DNA of 64,000 nucleotides from the NCBI GenBank assembly GCA_003116995.1, contig BDSL01000002.1, positions 248,001-312,000 on the forward strand. The letters run 5' to 3'. A program made the position numbers and the translations under genes. The notes beneath the pieces are model-generated. The model was given only the letters and a program-made list of their open reading frames with translations. It searched no databases and was not told where the DNA came from. Positions 35,501 to 47,471 of the stretch are shown here, one piece after another. The first letter of the stretch is position 1. Every line of letters starts with the position of its first letter. This DNA is from Yamagishiella unicocca (lineage: Eukaryota > Chlorophyta > Chlorophyceae > Chlamydomonadales > Volvocaceae).

Positions 35501-36032
35501 ACTCTGCTCGCAGGCTGCACAACGAGTCCTAGCTGAGCATCTTCACGAGCTGCAGTCATCGTGAGTTAGGCATAGGGTTTTGCTTGTAACCATTGAAAAC
35601 GGATACAATTGGTTTCCTTTGCGCCGGTGTTTGTGAGGTATGTCAGTGATTGTTTCAACAAACACAATCTCTACATTCTTTTGCGGTGCATCGCAGGGAC
35701 GCGACTGGCGAGCAGGCGCAGAGCATGAGGCCACTGGGCTATCGGGACCTGGAGGAAACGCTACAACACGTCCGCCCATCGCTACACAGGGCCGACGATT
35801 ACAGCCGGGTATGCATATTGTGTATCGGCAATTGTGTATACTTTTCTCAACGTTTTATGTGGACTTGGAAGAAGGCGGGTGGCCTTACCTACGCATGTGG
35901 CTACTATACTTGTGAACCTTATTATCTCTCCCTCAGGCAACATCAAGCAATGGAACAGGAGCTGGTGGCGGACTGATGACACCGGCAGACATTTCGGCGG
36001 CTATTGCATTGCTTCTGCAGATGCGAGGCTAA
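32598..36032 (+). CDS. ATAD1/Msp1-type AAA ATPase
   Basis: Mitochondrial outer-membrane/peroxisomal AAA ATPase that extracts mislocalised tail-anchored proteins. Ten exons: 32598-32687, 32827-32982, 33201-33280, 33642-33681, 33851-33992, 34358-34473, 34975-35055, 35238-35560, 35697-35808, 35937-36032; every phase matches, 411 aa. The N-terminus [20 protein letters not shown] is a signal-anchor. Motifs: [18 protein letters not shown] (linker), [13 protein letters not shown] (Walker A), [19 protein letters not shown] (pore loop region), [15 protein letters not shown] (Walker B), [20 protein letters not shown] (sensor 1/arginine finger), then [15 protein letters not shown]. Exon 8 has a polar insertion ([16 protein letters not shown]), and the C-terminus carries an extra Gly/Ser tail. 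The start at 32598 was chosen because it begins the anchor; 32452 is possible. Confidence 0.92.
34538..34581 (+). repeat. 44-bp dispersed repeat, copy 1 (ATAD1 intron 6)
   Basis: Matches 62815-62858 at 41 of 44 positions, with the shared core AAAACCGTTTACGCGACAAG. The G-rich lead before it is also similar. Confidence 0.85.
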
Positions 36033-36054
36033 GACATGATAACCGTGTATCGTG

Positions 36055-36059
36055 TTACA
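36055..36059 (-). terminator. Candidate TGTAA poly(A) signal (four-TM gene A)
   Basis: TTACA on the plus strand reads TGTAA on the minus strand, about 165 bp past the stop of the four-TM gene. It lies in the 190-bp gap shared with the convergent ATAD1 gene, so the two transcripts may overlap. Confidence 0.35.
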
Positions 36060-36222
36060 ATTACGGTGAATCATGATTCAACGGATCGTGGGTCCGGATC
36101 GCGGGTCATTCAATAGGATTAAATAGTCCATTGTATCTTGTGTCTTCGGTACTAGGTACTAATATAGTAGGAAAAATGGTATTCAGCTAAGTGCCTGCTG
36201 GGCATCATTTGTACGCATTGTT

Positions 36223-37027
36223 CTAGACAGCGGCGGCGGCCTTCTCGGCGACGGGAACTGAAGTCGTCTCCTCAGGGAACATACCCAGGGCAATGATCAG
36301 CATGCAGTTTACGGTGGCCGTCATAATGGAGCCAGCAATCATGGTGCGCACACGGTGCTTGAGCGTGCCGTCCATGTCGCCAGTGAGGGAATCCATGGTG
36401 AGGAAGGTGTCGGACATTTGGATGTAGAGGAGGGTAGCCTGCACGGGTAGGAATGGACATAAGTGAATACATTGTAACGCCATCAGCCTGGCCATTAAGG
36501 CGGGGGGGGGCATACTCATGCTTGTGGCGAGCTTTGCCAGCACTACTTACAACGCAGAACAGACCCATCCAGGACATACGAGTCTTGGTGAAGGCGCCAG
36601 TAGCCAGAGAAGCAGCAACGCCAAAGATCAGGGCCACCTCCAAGCATACAATGAACCTGGGAAATAATAGGGATAAGATGTTCATATCAATACAGCAGAC
36701 TACGTCGATAAATAAAGTTGTTGACGTTTCCCTTCTTACAAGATTTTCTCCTTACCAGTAGTAACGGAAAAGCTCCATGCAAGGAAGACCAAGCGATAGG
36801 CCGTTGATGCCCATAAGCACCTCAGACCATCCACTCTCGCACTTGTCCTGGATTGACGCAATGCCCGCAAGGCTGACAGCCCTGCATGGTGAAGTGGGAG
36901 TGCAGTTCAGTATTTCGCATTTCGCAGCAAGCGTTAAGAGCGTCGTGAAATGTATATACATTTCCAAGACTCACCAAGTGCAGAACACGAGAGCCGTGAG
37001 GCCCATAACAATTGAGCTCGACGCCAT
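36223..37027 (-). CDS. Four-TM membrane protein A (paralogue of 47472-48368)
   Basis: Uncharacterised membrane protein of 166 aa. Exons 37027-36975, 36881-36756, 36656-36551, 36438-36223; phases match. Four hydrophobic segments: MASSSIVMGLTALVFCTW, then after the loop AGIASIQDKCESGWSEV the segment FIVCLEVALIFGVAASLA, then MSWMGLFCVVATLLYIQM, and TMIAGSIMTATVNCMLIIAL; a short acidic/Ala tail follows. The topology resembles MARVEL/CASP-like proteins, but I do not see their signature residues, so no function is assigned. The copy at 48 kb has the same first three exon lengths (53, 126 and 106 nt) and the same intron phases. Confidence 0.78.
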
Positions 37028-37874
37028 TCCTGCGTTGGAAAGGAATTGAGGAAATGAGAAGTTCGCGGCTGTATGACTTCTCCCCATCCCTTCATTAAAT
37101 TCATAGCGTAGCAAAATGGAAGTTGTCTAGTTTACAAGAGGCGCACAAGAACTACGAATTGAACGCACCTGCGTAGTTGTTTGACCAGCAAGCTGTCGGG
37201 AAGAATTCGCAAGCAGGGATGAAGGAACCTTTAGTAGCAAATTAGAAATTATGACTGCAATGGTTGTGTGCATTAGCTTGACCTGAAAGGCATTTTATGG
37301 CATGCCGGAATGCAGCCACGTCAGCCCGTCGTAGCTCGTCGTACGGATTCGCCAGCTGGCGGGTCCCGGTGAGCATCCTATGCCACAGTGGCAAAGGAGC
37401 CTAATCTTAACCTGATATGCTTCCAGCAAGTTCCTGTGTGACGCCGGTGTTGCGTTTCTAAGTTTTGCAGCGAAGGTGATAGTCCACCTTCCGCTAGCGC
37501 CGTTACGTAAGTTCTAGAGGACAACTACCGGTATGTCGTTGACGCATTCTCACTGCTCCCACTGTCGTTGTTACTGTTGATGCATTCTCACTGCCGACAC
37601 GGTTGCGCAACGAAATTATAGTCTAACCAACTTTCGCACCATACCCGTTGCCCCGTTGGCAGCCGGGCAGATTGCACGCATTTTCCGAATGTGGCCGCTC
37701 TCCAACGTGCGACTTATATCTTGGCGTATGTGCTTACAAGCAGTCATCGGTCTCGCAGGTCCCCTTTCAGTTACATGACAGCTGCAACACAGCTCGGCAC
37801 ACCTCTGCCGAACCAAAGTCGACTCATTGCGGCGTGACCATACAGTCTGCTTACGGCATGACCATACAGTCTGC
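37028..37874. other. Intergenic between four-TM gene A and EMC2
   Basis: About 850 bp holding the promoter of the four-TM gene and the 3' end of EMC2. No gene is seen. A 24-bp tandem duplication lies at its right end. Confidence 0.45.
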
Positions 37875-37881
37875 TTACAGC
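37834..37881. repeat. 24-bp tandem duplication at the EMC2 stop codon
   Basis: Two copies of a 24-bp unit with core TGACCATACAGTCTGCTTAC, differing at the first base and near the end. The right copy contains the EMC2 stop (TAA at 37877-37875). On the minus strand that copy reads TGTAA at the stop, a possible overlap of stop codon and poly(A) signal. Confidence 0.8.
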
Positions 37882-40800
37882 CCTTGGCCGTTTAGCTTTG
37901 CCAAGATTGGCTCGACAAAAGGTAGCTTGTCAGGCGCGTGCTGCTTGTAAATGCGGAGCAAAGCCTGTGTAGTCACCTCGGGCAACTCGATCTGGGCCCG
38001 GCTCCTCGCGTCCTGGAGCGCCACCTGCAATGGAGATAGGCCACATTTTAGCACCAAAATAGGTTGAAAAGTCTCCATGGGCCGATACAAGTTGTACCTT
38101 GTCCGTTATATGCGCAGAACACGCCAAAACGCCGAAAAGAGCCCGTAGGCTCCCGCCCGCAGTCAGCTCAATTGCCTTAGCGTAGTAGGAGCGAGCCGTC
38201 CTGCAAACATAAGTCCATTGGGGCGCGGGACCTCACCCATGCACTCCGCAAAGAGCACCGAGTTCATTCACCCGGTTTCCTGTGCCTTGGCTTTGCATGG
38301 ATCGGATCAATGCACTTCAGACAGTTCCAATGACAGGTTCTGGGTCCTAAGAACAGCGCGGCCAATTTGTTTTCCGCTTGTATGCCTGAAGAGCCACACC
38401 ATAGAGACAAAAACAGCGTTCACAATGCCTTTCCGTAATACCCTGGCGAGTGTCGGTGTTCGCCACGAAGGCTCCCAGCCTCAAAAGAGCTCAGGAGGAA
38501 AGTGGGAGGTGAAGGCAGATGGGATTCTAGAGGGCAAGGGGTTGTCCGAAGGAATGAGGTTTGGGAAGGACTGAGATACGCAATTTTTAAATGATTCCGT
38601 GAGTCCGACGGCCATGCAGGTCGCCTATGTTTACAGGGATAATCCCATTCCGAGGGAAGCGAGGCTTTCGCGTGGTTAGTGTGTCCGTCCTCATCCACTG
38701 AGAGTCCTTCTCTTCGCGTATCTACTGCACGCCAGCAGTAGTAGAAGCTTTCCTGCCTTATTTATCTGCCGATGTTACGTCCACGCATTCACGTAACTTG
38801 CCCTGCCGAATCTCGAATCAGAAACCAAGCCAGCAATCCTCTTAGGTACTTACTTGTAGTTCGCCGGGCCCCCAACAGTGTACAGGGTGTCCGCGTATCG
38901 GACGTAAAAGCTGCTGTTACCGGGAGACAGCATGAGCAGCTCCTCGTAGCAGAACGCGGCCTCCCGGTAGTTCAGGACCTGCAAAAGGCAAGGGCACCGA
39001 GCCAGCACTTAGGATGCATATGATGCCGCACTATGTTGGTAGTGTTTGTTGTGATACGTCAGCTCCGTCAGGCAACGTCCGCGCTGTCGGTCTAAGCGTG
39101 CCAATGTCGTACACCGCCAAGCTCACGCAACATCACACAGCCAGCAGCGAGTCGCCAAGGCCAGTCCCTCGCTAGCTAAAGCTTAACCAGCATGATAATA
39201 CAAGCTCGCTGCATTAGGTAGGTGAGTAGCCTGCCCCATTGATCCAGGGGTTTGAAGCCCAATCCCTAACGCAACATATACCCTCGGTACGAGACATCTG
39301 CCCAAGCATTCAGCATCCCCAACTTCCACACATTGGGCCCCCACTCCGTGGACCCCATCGCTTTTGCAGCTGTATTTCGCCCGCTAACCCACCTCCAGGT
39401 ACATCTCCGCCAGCTCTTCCCAGCCGTCTTTGTCATTTGCGAACACGTCCAGGTACTTGCGCAGCGCCTCGATGGCCGCCGTGATGCTTCCCCGGCTGCG
39501 CTCGACTGCCACCTGAATCCGCAAGCAGGTCGAGATACGTCATTTCACTGTCAGTGAAAGGGCGAAGGAGACGATGCCTGCTGTCTGGTGGCTCGAAAAT
39601 GTTTGGCATCTAAGACGTAGGACACAGGACACTTGGAAACCACCTGTGTGGCAGCCCCCGACAGCCACGTTGCACCCGTGCGACCCACCAGTCGCTTCAG
39701 GGCCATCTCGTTCGAGGGGTCCTGCACGAGCACGTCGCGGTAAACCTCCTCAGCACGTGCGTAGTCGCCAGCCGCCTCAAAGTACATGCCCTGTAACAAA
39801 GGCACAAGAAAAAAATGGAAGGACCCAGGTTCGACGTTATTGCATGGCAGGAACCCTACTTGGGGTAGGACATGTTGCACACGACTGGGATGCGGGACGC
39901 TTACATTTCCTCAACCAAAGGACCGTGGCGAAAATGCCGGCACGCTCTATGCGGCACGTATGTTGTCCAGTGGTACGCAGTCATTCGTAACGCACCTAGG
40001 TTGTGCCCACTACAGCGCACGGGTCCTTGTACGTATTCACGACTGTCACGACGGCTTGCCGCAGGATAGAACCGTTGCCGCACCCCAGAACCGCCAGCTG
40101 CTTTCGAAGGCCATTGCCGCGCCCCGGAAGCGTTTTCGGCAACCCAGGACTGCTCGCCGTATCTCGAGACCGCCGGCCGCCCCCAGACCTGGAAAGCTAA
40201 CTTGCCTGCAGGCGTTTAGCCCTGACACTGTCGGGAAAGCGACGGTTGATGGCCTTGATTACGGAGGCTGCAAATTGTAGCGCGTGGCTGTCCAGCGCCG
40301 CCACTGCGACCTGTTCATGGACAGCCCAAACTGCGATGCAATCACGGACGGCACCATTACGTTCCGTGATGTGATCCTCAACGTTTGATGCATAGGTAGA
40401 GGGCGAGGACGTGCGGCGGTGCTGCCCCCAACTGCGCGGGGTTGCAGGGTTGCGTCGATGGCGCCAATGCACCCCCAGATCTGTGCACCCACCACAATGA
40501 ACATCACTGCTAGAGCCACCACCGGGCTGTATACGCACGCAGGACTTCGCCCAGCACACAACGCAAGCACGCTATCGTGACAAGCGGCCCGCATACGGGA
40601 AACGCCATGCGTTGGCAGTACTGCTGTGCGGATGTAGGTAAGGAAGACCGGTAGGTCATGACCGGGGACTTTCAAAACGTGCTAAACAGCTGGGTTCATC
40701 TGCTGGACATCCTGGCAGAAGCACTGTGTTTGTGGCGATGGCGGTCCTGGGAGGGGTCCCTCCCATCAACCTCCTGCGCGGCAGCCGACCTACCGCGTCG

Positions 40801-41432
40801 GAGAAATGCCTATTGGCACCTCACGCCCTGCCCTGCTCTGGACTTCTGATACTGCGTCTATAGCTGCCCCAGCTGCACTACAGCCGCGCGTCACGTCACC
40901 AGCGGATTGGTATAGTTCCCACCCCCGGCACCCCGGTTGGCGGGTTCCATCTTGGGTGGAGCCCGTGGACTTTGTGTCCATGCCCTGGGCAACTGTACAG
41001 AACACCCTTCCGAATCAACAACCATGACGCACACAATTAACCGCAATGCGCAGACTGCCCGTGACTCACGTTCCTCTTCCGCGAGGTGGCTCTTGTAGTG
41101 CCGTAGCAGTATGTTCCCGTACCGTGCGACTGTCGGCGAGTCGCGTATGTGCAGATCGCGCACCTGCATCCATCAGCACGGGTTTTGGTGTCCTGGGAGC
41201 TGAGACCAGCTTGAACGCATCTAGGACACTTGCGCGATTGCCGACAACGTTCAGGAGGGGCTGAGGTGGGGCCCTAACACCACCCCCTGCGGTGATCGGT
41301 GAGCTTGGTGCATTCATGAAACGTATCCCTGTTTCCGCTCACCAGTCGTAGGTATCTAATTAGCTTATCTGCACTAGGAACGCCTTTGGCGCCCCGCAGC
41401 TGCCGCTCGACCTCTTCGAGCTCGATTTCCAT
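37875..41432 (-). CDS. EMC2: ER membrane protein complex subunit 2 (TPR protein)
   Basis: Cytosolic TPR subunit of the EMC insertase, which inserts tail-anchored and multipass proteins into the ER membrane. Eight exons, all in phase: 41432-41343, 41163-41070, 40330-40206, 39790-39689, 39512-39393, 38978-38854, 38200-38098, 38024-37875; 302 aa, the usual family length. Sequence: MEIELEEVERQLRG start, LWAVHEQVAVAALD, AASVIKAINRRFPDSVRAKR, GMYFEAAGDYARAEEVYRDV, WEELAEMYLE, VLNYREAAFCYEELLMLSPG, ARSYYAKAIEL, LRALFGVLACSAHITDK. These are the successive TPR helices of EMC2. The intron after exon 3 starts with GC (CAG/GCAAGT). It is divergent from the Deg gene. Confidence 0.92.
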
Positions 41433-41771
41433 TTCAATGCCCAGGACGTAAAGTACACGGTATATGGACGATGACAATGCGACCGGGTGCCGATGTCCGA
41501 TGATATGAAACAAAAGAGCACACCTACAACGCACTATTCGGATTTGTTGTTATGTCTACTTGCATGTTGCAGTAAGGCCTGCCTAATGTATCTACCTCTG
41601 TCGGAATGGCGCTATGAAGTCATCACTCAACGAAGTTTTCCTACGGCAATTTCCAAACCATCATTAAACGAGGTTCACTCACGTGGCACTAAAGGGGTGT
41701 TACTACTTCAACAGTTTCCTCAATTGCTACTAGCAGTCAGGTTAATTGCCTAGATCGACTGGACTCAAGTC
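41433..41771. promoter_or_regulatory. Shared upstream region of EMC2 and the Deg9-like gene
   Basis: About 340 bp between two divergent start codons, AT-richer than both genes. It must hold both promoters and 5' UTRs. No clear TATA box was picked out. Confidence 0.5.
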
Positions 41772-44700
41772 ATGCCTCCCCGCAAAAAGCCGAAAAATGG
41801 AAGCGGTGTTGTAGAAGCAAAGGTACCGCCATCTAATGTATTTGGCGATTCAATTACATTCCGTCGGTCCATAACTGTCAGATTCGGCCATGGCTGCCGG
41901 CGGTGGACCGATGTTGCTGCATCGTCGCCACCGGCGGCCGTAGTTCTTTTTATTGAGAAGAATTACATAGGTTTCATGGGTATCAGGAGCTGAGGGGAGG
42001 GCAACGACTGTGACTGGCCCGCCGCCGCTGCCGTGGCCAAACGTTTCGGGCCCTAGTTTTTCTTAAACCGCCGGGAACTTGACTAGACGGCGCGATGACT
42101 AGTGATGCTCTATTCCCGTACTGCAGGCGGCGGCGCCTGGCCCCTCGGTGTCGGACAACGTGGAAGAGGACCCGCGACCAACGTCGCCACGAACGCGAAG
42201 CCGCAGTCAGAAAGCCGACGGCGCTCCGGCGGAAAACGATGCGCAGGCCGCAGACGGCAAACAGCGCAGGAACGCACGCCGCAAGTACGGCGGTGGCGGC
42301 ACTACGTCCGCAGACGTCGGCTTGGACTCGGGCATGGGTGCACAGCAGTCGGGGCTGCCGCCCAAGCCTCGCAGCCGTGCGACGGCATCCGGTCCAGCGG
42401 ATGACGGCATAGCGGACAGCGACATGATAATGGAGGCTGTCGTCAAGGCAAGATGGTCGATTGCCTACACCTGACAAGAATTCCCCTATTCACAGAACGT
42501 CTCAGTATATTCTCTAGGGAACTCAGTATGAGTTTCGCCCCTTTCCCCTTACAGTACGGCACGTCATTTCCATTCTGTGTGTAGGTCTTTTGCATGCACA
42601 CCGAGCCCAACTACTCGCTGCCGTGGCAGCGGAAGCGGCAGTACAGCAGCTCCTCAAGCGGCTTCTTGCTACCCGGGCGGCGCATTCTGACTAATGCGCA
42701 CTGTGTGGACCACTACACACAGGTAACGTCATTGGGATGGGATGGGATGTTGTCTCTTTTCTATATTTTTGTTATTTCGTTGGATTACACACAGGTCGGC
42801 TGGGGCATGAAGCGTTGGGGGATAGACCAGCATTGGGGAGCGAAAGAGGTTTGGGTTTGGGAGCAGGGCGCAGGTACCGGTAAATCGGCAGGTGGTCGTA
42901 GGCCCTGTGCGTATGGCTGTAACGCTTACCGACCTGGGTTAATGAAAGACCAATTGGTGTTCGGTATGCTCCGCTAATGTTCGCATGTCACTCTGCAACG
43001 GTCAGGGTGCAAAGCAGCCAAGTGGGCGAGCTGGGCGCGGCGGTACATGGGTGTTCGAAACGCTGCGCGCACTTGCGTTTTGGTTTGTAGTGCTGCTGGC
43101 AAGCTGCTGCTATACCAGATGTGGCGTATTTCGTGTAACATATTGCTTATTCGCCGTTCTCCCTTTGCAACAGGTCAAGGTGAAGCGGCGGGGCTCGGAC
43201 GTGAAGCATGTCGCTTCGGTGCTGTCCGTGGGGACGGAGTGCGATATCGGTGAGGAAGAGCGCCCCTACGGCTGGCTTGCAATGCGTGCGTGGGGTACGG
43301 CGATGTGCGCCTTGGGCCGGTTAGTACCGGAGTATGTGTGGAGCAAGGCTCGCAAGCAACGCCTGTCTTGGTTTGGAAGCTGATAAACAGGCCAGTTTTA
43401 TCGTTGTGAATAAGGGGGTAATCAGTATGGCCGGCATCAGACAATCCGTGACATCTGTCAATGCTCACGACGCCAAGTACCCTCGGTTTTCTCAGGCCAT
43501 CAGGGCATCACCGTCAGTGGCTCATGGGCGACCTGCAAACCGTTGCCTGCCCCTTCGTTTCCCAACTTTCCCGTTCGTTATGTCATGTTCATTAAACCCC
43601 GGACAAAAGGCGGCTTTACTCGTCGGACAGTATGTTCATGTACCCTTGACTCTCTCCCGCCATTGCAGCCCTGCTTACCGTCGAGGATGACGCGTTTTGG
43701 GAGGGCGTGGAACCAGTCGTGTTTGGCCAACTGCCGCAGTTGCAGGACGCTGTGGTGAGTTCACTACAGGGATGCATTTGCACCAGGCCGCTCTGCCTGC
43801 GCGGTTCTGAACTCTGGGCGTCAGCAGCGGGTGAAGGCGAGTTGCGCGCACCTTCGCAACCCCTAAAAAGCCGATGGCATTCGGACAGGCGCCGCGTGGT
43901 GTACTGCATCCATCAACTTCAGCCACCGTGCGCACTGCTGCTGGCTCGCTGCATTCCACGCACTGCATCCGCCGACCCTAATTTTTGTAAATCTGCCTTG
44001 TGTTCCTCCGCGCCCACATCGACTGCCCACAGACTGTTGTGGGCTACCCCATCGGTAAGCTTGCAGCAAAGCTGCATACGCGTAAAGACAGCTGCCCGAC
44101 ACGCGTGGCTTTCCGTGATGCAACCCGACGTGCATGAGCCGGCTTAACACGCTCCAAAGACTCACAGACCGGTGCTTTCCTCTTCAGGCGGCGACACAAT
44201 GTCCGTGACGTCAGGTGTGGTCAGCCGCATCGAGGTGACTGCGTACATGCACGGCTCGTCCGAGCTCCTGGGCATCCAGATTGACGCGGCGGTGGGTGCG
44301 GGGCCCGGGCGATTACGGTTGTGGGTGTGTCTGGGATCACGTACATGGGTGTTGGCAATTACGGCTGCTATCGTGTCGCATGCATGCAACGACGAGTGAA
44401 ACGGTAGCACGGCTCTATGAATGCATCGCGCGTAATGTTTTTCCATGTGGTAAGGAGGCTTTTTGAGACGTCTCTGTGGCGCTTGAAACGGTGTTGTGCG
44501 TGCACCCATTTCAGATCAACTCGGGCAACAGCGGTGGGCCTGCCTTCAACGAGGCCGGCGAGTGCGTTGGCATCGCGTTCCAGTCCCTGAAGGTGAGGCC
44601 CGGAGGCGGAGGCGTTAGTCACGAGGCGTGTGGCTGGCGGCAGGTCAGGGCTTCGCGCCCCACGTTCCTCGGACAGCAGCAAAGCCTGCACCCTGCCCGC

Positions 44701-47193
44701 ATCAAGGACGCGCATCTAGCACTCGCATGGTTCTCCCCGCATCTTGAGGCGAAGACTCGTGCCCAACAGGCTAGCACATCCACGCTCCTTGCGACATGTT
44801 ATGCCCCATTATTGTTGCATTAACCTTTTGGTATGCCCCATGACTGTTGCTTTAACCTTGGCACAAACGCGGAACGTTTTCTGAGATACTGTGCTCATAT
44901 CACCGTTGTGCAACGCGCGTGCCACCTGACCTGCATAGGGTATCTCCACATCTCTGCCCGCTTCCCGTGTGCCCCAGCACGAGGACGCGGAGAACATCGG
45001 CTACATCATCCCGACGCCGGTGATTGAGCACTTCCTGACGGACTACGCGCGCCACGGCCGCTACACAGGCTTCCCGTGCCTGGGCGTTGAGTGGCAGAAG
45101 CTCGAGAACCCCGACCTCCGGACGGCACTCAAAATGCAGGTGCGCTTGGTGCGCTGCTGGACCTGGACCCAGGTCCCTTGGCCGTAGGTTCAATGGCGGG
45201 ATTGCCGTTGGGTGGTTTCTATGCGCCGCGAGATGGTTGTTAAGGCAAATCGGTATCCCATTCCGCGTTTCAAGATTCCATTCCGCTGGCGTTCGTAACA
45301 TGAGGGGACTTGTCCCTTAAATTTTTAGCCTGAACTGGCATTGGTATCTCCCTTACTTGACGATGAGTCACCTCAGCTCATTTACCCTCAGCTAACTTCT
45401 CTTCAAACTTATATCAAAACACGTTCTTGCCACCTGTATGGTTGTTTGCTGCACCTGGGCCACGTCTCATAGCCCGTTCGAATCGTGAATAGCCCTCGCC
45501 TGACCGCTTGATGACTAAACGTCATATTGCGCTGCACCCAATGCGTAGCCGGGCCAAAAAGGAGTCCTCATTCGGCGCGTTGAGCCCACATCGGCGGTGT
45601 CGGATGTCCTGAGCCAAAACGACGTGCTGATGTCGTTTGACGGCGTGGCCATTGCCAACGACGGCACCGTGCCATTCCGGTCGGGCGAGCGCATCTCGTT
45701 TTCGTACCTGGTGGGTTGGCGAGCATTTCAGCAAATCCTGTTTATTGTGATCCTAGTATTGCTTTTACAGGGCATAGATGCAAGGTCCTCACCAGTGTGT
45801 AATGTGCTGTGTAATGTGATGGCATCGGTACCCCCTTGCGTTCGCACGAACAGCGTGATCCTCGTAATGCGAAGGTATACGTGCATTTGTCCTGAGCCAG
45901 AGCGCTTGTTTCCGCCGTATTTTTCCGGCTGACAGGTTAGCACCAAATACACCGACGAGGAGGCGCAGCTGGTGGTCCTGCAGGATGGCGTCCAGCGCAC
46001 TGTGCGAGTCAGCCTGAGGGCACCGGTGCGCCTCGTGCCTTTCCACACCCGCGGCCTGCCACCGTCGTACTTTATCGTGGCTGGCCTGGTCTTCACGGCG
46101 GTCACGGTGCCGTACCTGCGCAGCGAGTAAGTAGAGGATCGCGTGCTGCTTTGACCCACAAACCAGCCGTCAGTGGCGCGTTGACTAGGCTAGGCCACCG
46201 GCTTCAGGCCCTACAACCTTCCCTATGCTTGCAAACATTGGCTGTGCTGCCTCTTCTGGATGTGACACCCACGATTCACTCACCATGTGCCGTGTGCGTT
46301 CATGCAGGTACGGAAAGGAATACGACTTCGACGCGCCCGTGAAGCTCTTGGACAAGATGATGCACGGCATGGCCGCGCACCCCGATGAGCAGGTACGTGC
46401 GTAACGTGTTGTGCAGAAGGTGACGATATCCCAAGAATCAAGGTGCATGCATTGTAACTGCAATGTGATGCGGCATAAGGGACCGTGATATGTCCCCAAA
46501 CGGCGTCTGTTAATGGCGACAGTGATTGCCCGCTGTACCGTCTGTGACGTTCATCCAGGTCGTCGTGTTGAGCCAGGTGCTCGCGGCCGAGGTGAACCTG
46601 GGCTACGAGGAGATCTGCAACACGCAGGTGAGCTCGGAGTGACCGGGCGGGACTGCGAAGTGGTTTAGCCAGAACCAGGAAGCTGTGTGAGGGGTTGCGA
46701 AATATCCGCTGGCTTCAAACAACCAGGATGATTGCACCTCCTTCGGTGCCGTGCGACTAAGCCGTTGCCACGGCCGTGTAAATGTCTTCACTGCAGGTTG
46801 TTGCGCTTAATGGCGCGCCCATCACCAACCTCGCGGACTTGGTAGCACGGGTCGACGCATGCACCGACACGTTCCTATGCCTTGATCTGGATTACAACAA
46901 CAAGGTATGATTCCGATTGCGTGCAGAACACAAATTTGCCAGCCATTAAGATTGCGTTTGCATCGATTACGTGCGATCAGGTAGTCCTGGGCACAACCAA
47001 GGCCAAGGCGGCTACGTCTGAGATTATGGCTGTGCACTGCATTAGCAATGACAGATCCCCGGATCTCGTGAAGGCCACTGAGGAAGTTGCTGGCGGATCG
47101 GCATCAGGCAAGACCGGCAACAAGGTCGCAGATGAGGCCGGTAACGGAGCAGCGAAGGGCGCGAGCAAGCGAGGACGCCGATCCGGTCACTAG
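41772..47193 (+). CDS. Deg/HtrA-type serine protease with PDZ domains (Deg9-like)
   Basis: ATP-independent serine protease of the plant Deg9 group (Arabidopsis Deg9 is nuclear). Fifteen exons in phase: 41772-41822, 42127-42447, 42585-42722, 43174-43249, 43669-43754, 44033-44054, 44188-44291, 44515-44592, 44978-45139, 45549-45710, 45936-46126, 46308-46392, 46559-46627, 46797-46904, 46981-47193; 621 aa. The start [12 protein letters not shown] and a later NGKQRR-like basic tract suit nuclear targeting. Catalytic triad: His in [11 protein letters not shown], Asp in [13 protein letters not shown], Ser in [10 protein letters not shown]. First [23 protein letters not shown]; second half: [37 protein letters not shown] and [19 protein letters not shown]. 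The intron after exon 2 begins with GC (AAG/GCAAGA), and exon 6 is only 22 nt. Confidence 0.92.
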
Positions 47194-47471
47194 GGTTAAT
47201 GAAGAAATGTTCGAGGGCTGACCTATTAAGCTGTCCTGGCGATGGCAATGAATTATTGAATGTATGAGATGAACGGATGAACGATTCCAGTTACAACCTC
47301 GCTTATCCGATAGATCTCTTGATCGTTTGATCACACGAGTGACATTTAGGTTGCGTTAAAATGGGCGCTTGGCGTTAAGTTGGCAAAAATAGCCTGACTA
47401 GGGTCAGCCTCATGGGACTGGCATTACTTGGGTATCAACATTATATGTACAGGACAACAACTCCACAACCC
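47194..47471. other. Convergent gap between Deg9-like and four-TM gene B
   Basis: About 280 bp with both 3' UTRs; nothing else is seen. Confidence 0.5.

Noticed and set aside
45470..45485. GTTCGAATC box like a tRNA T-loop (a similar one at 17115)
   Set aside because: No acceptor stem, D-arm or anticodon arm can be paired around either site, and both lie in introns.
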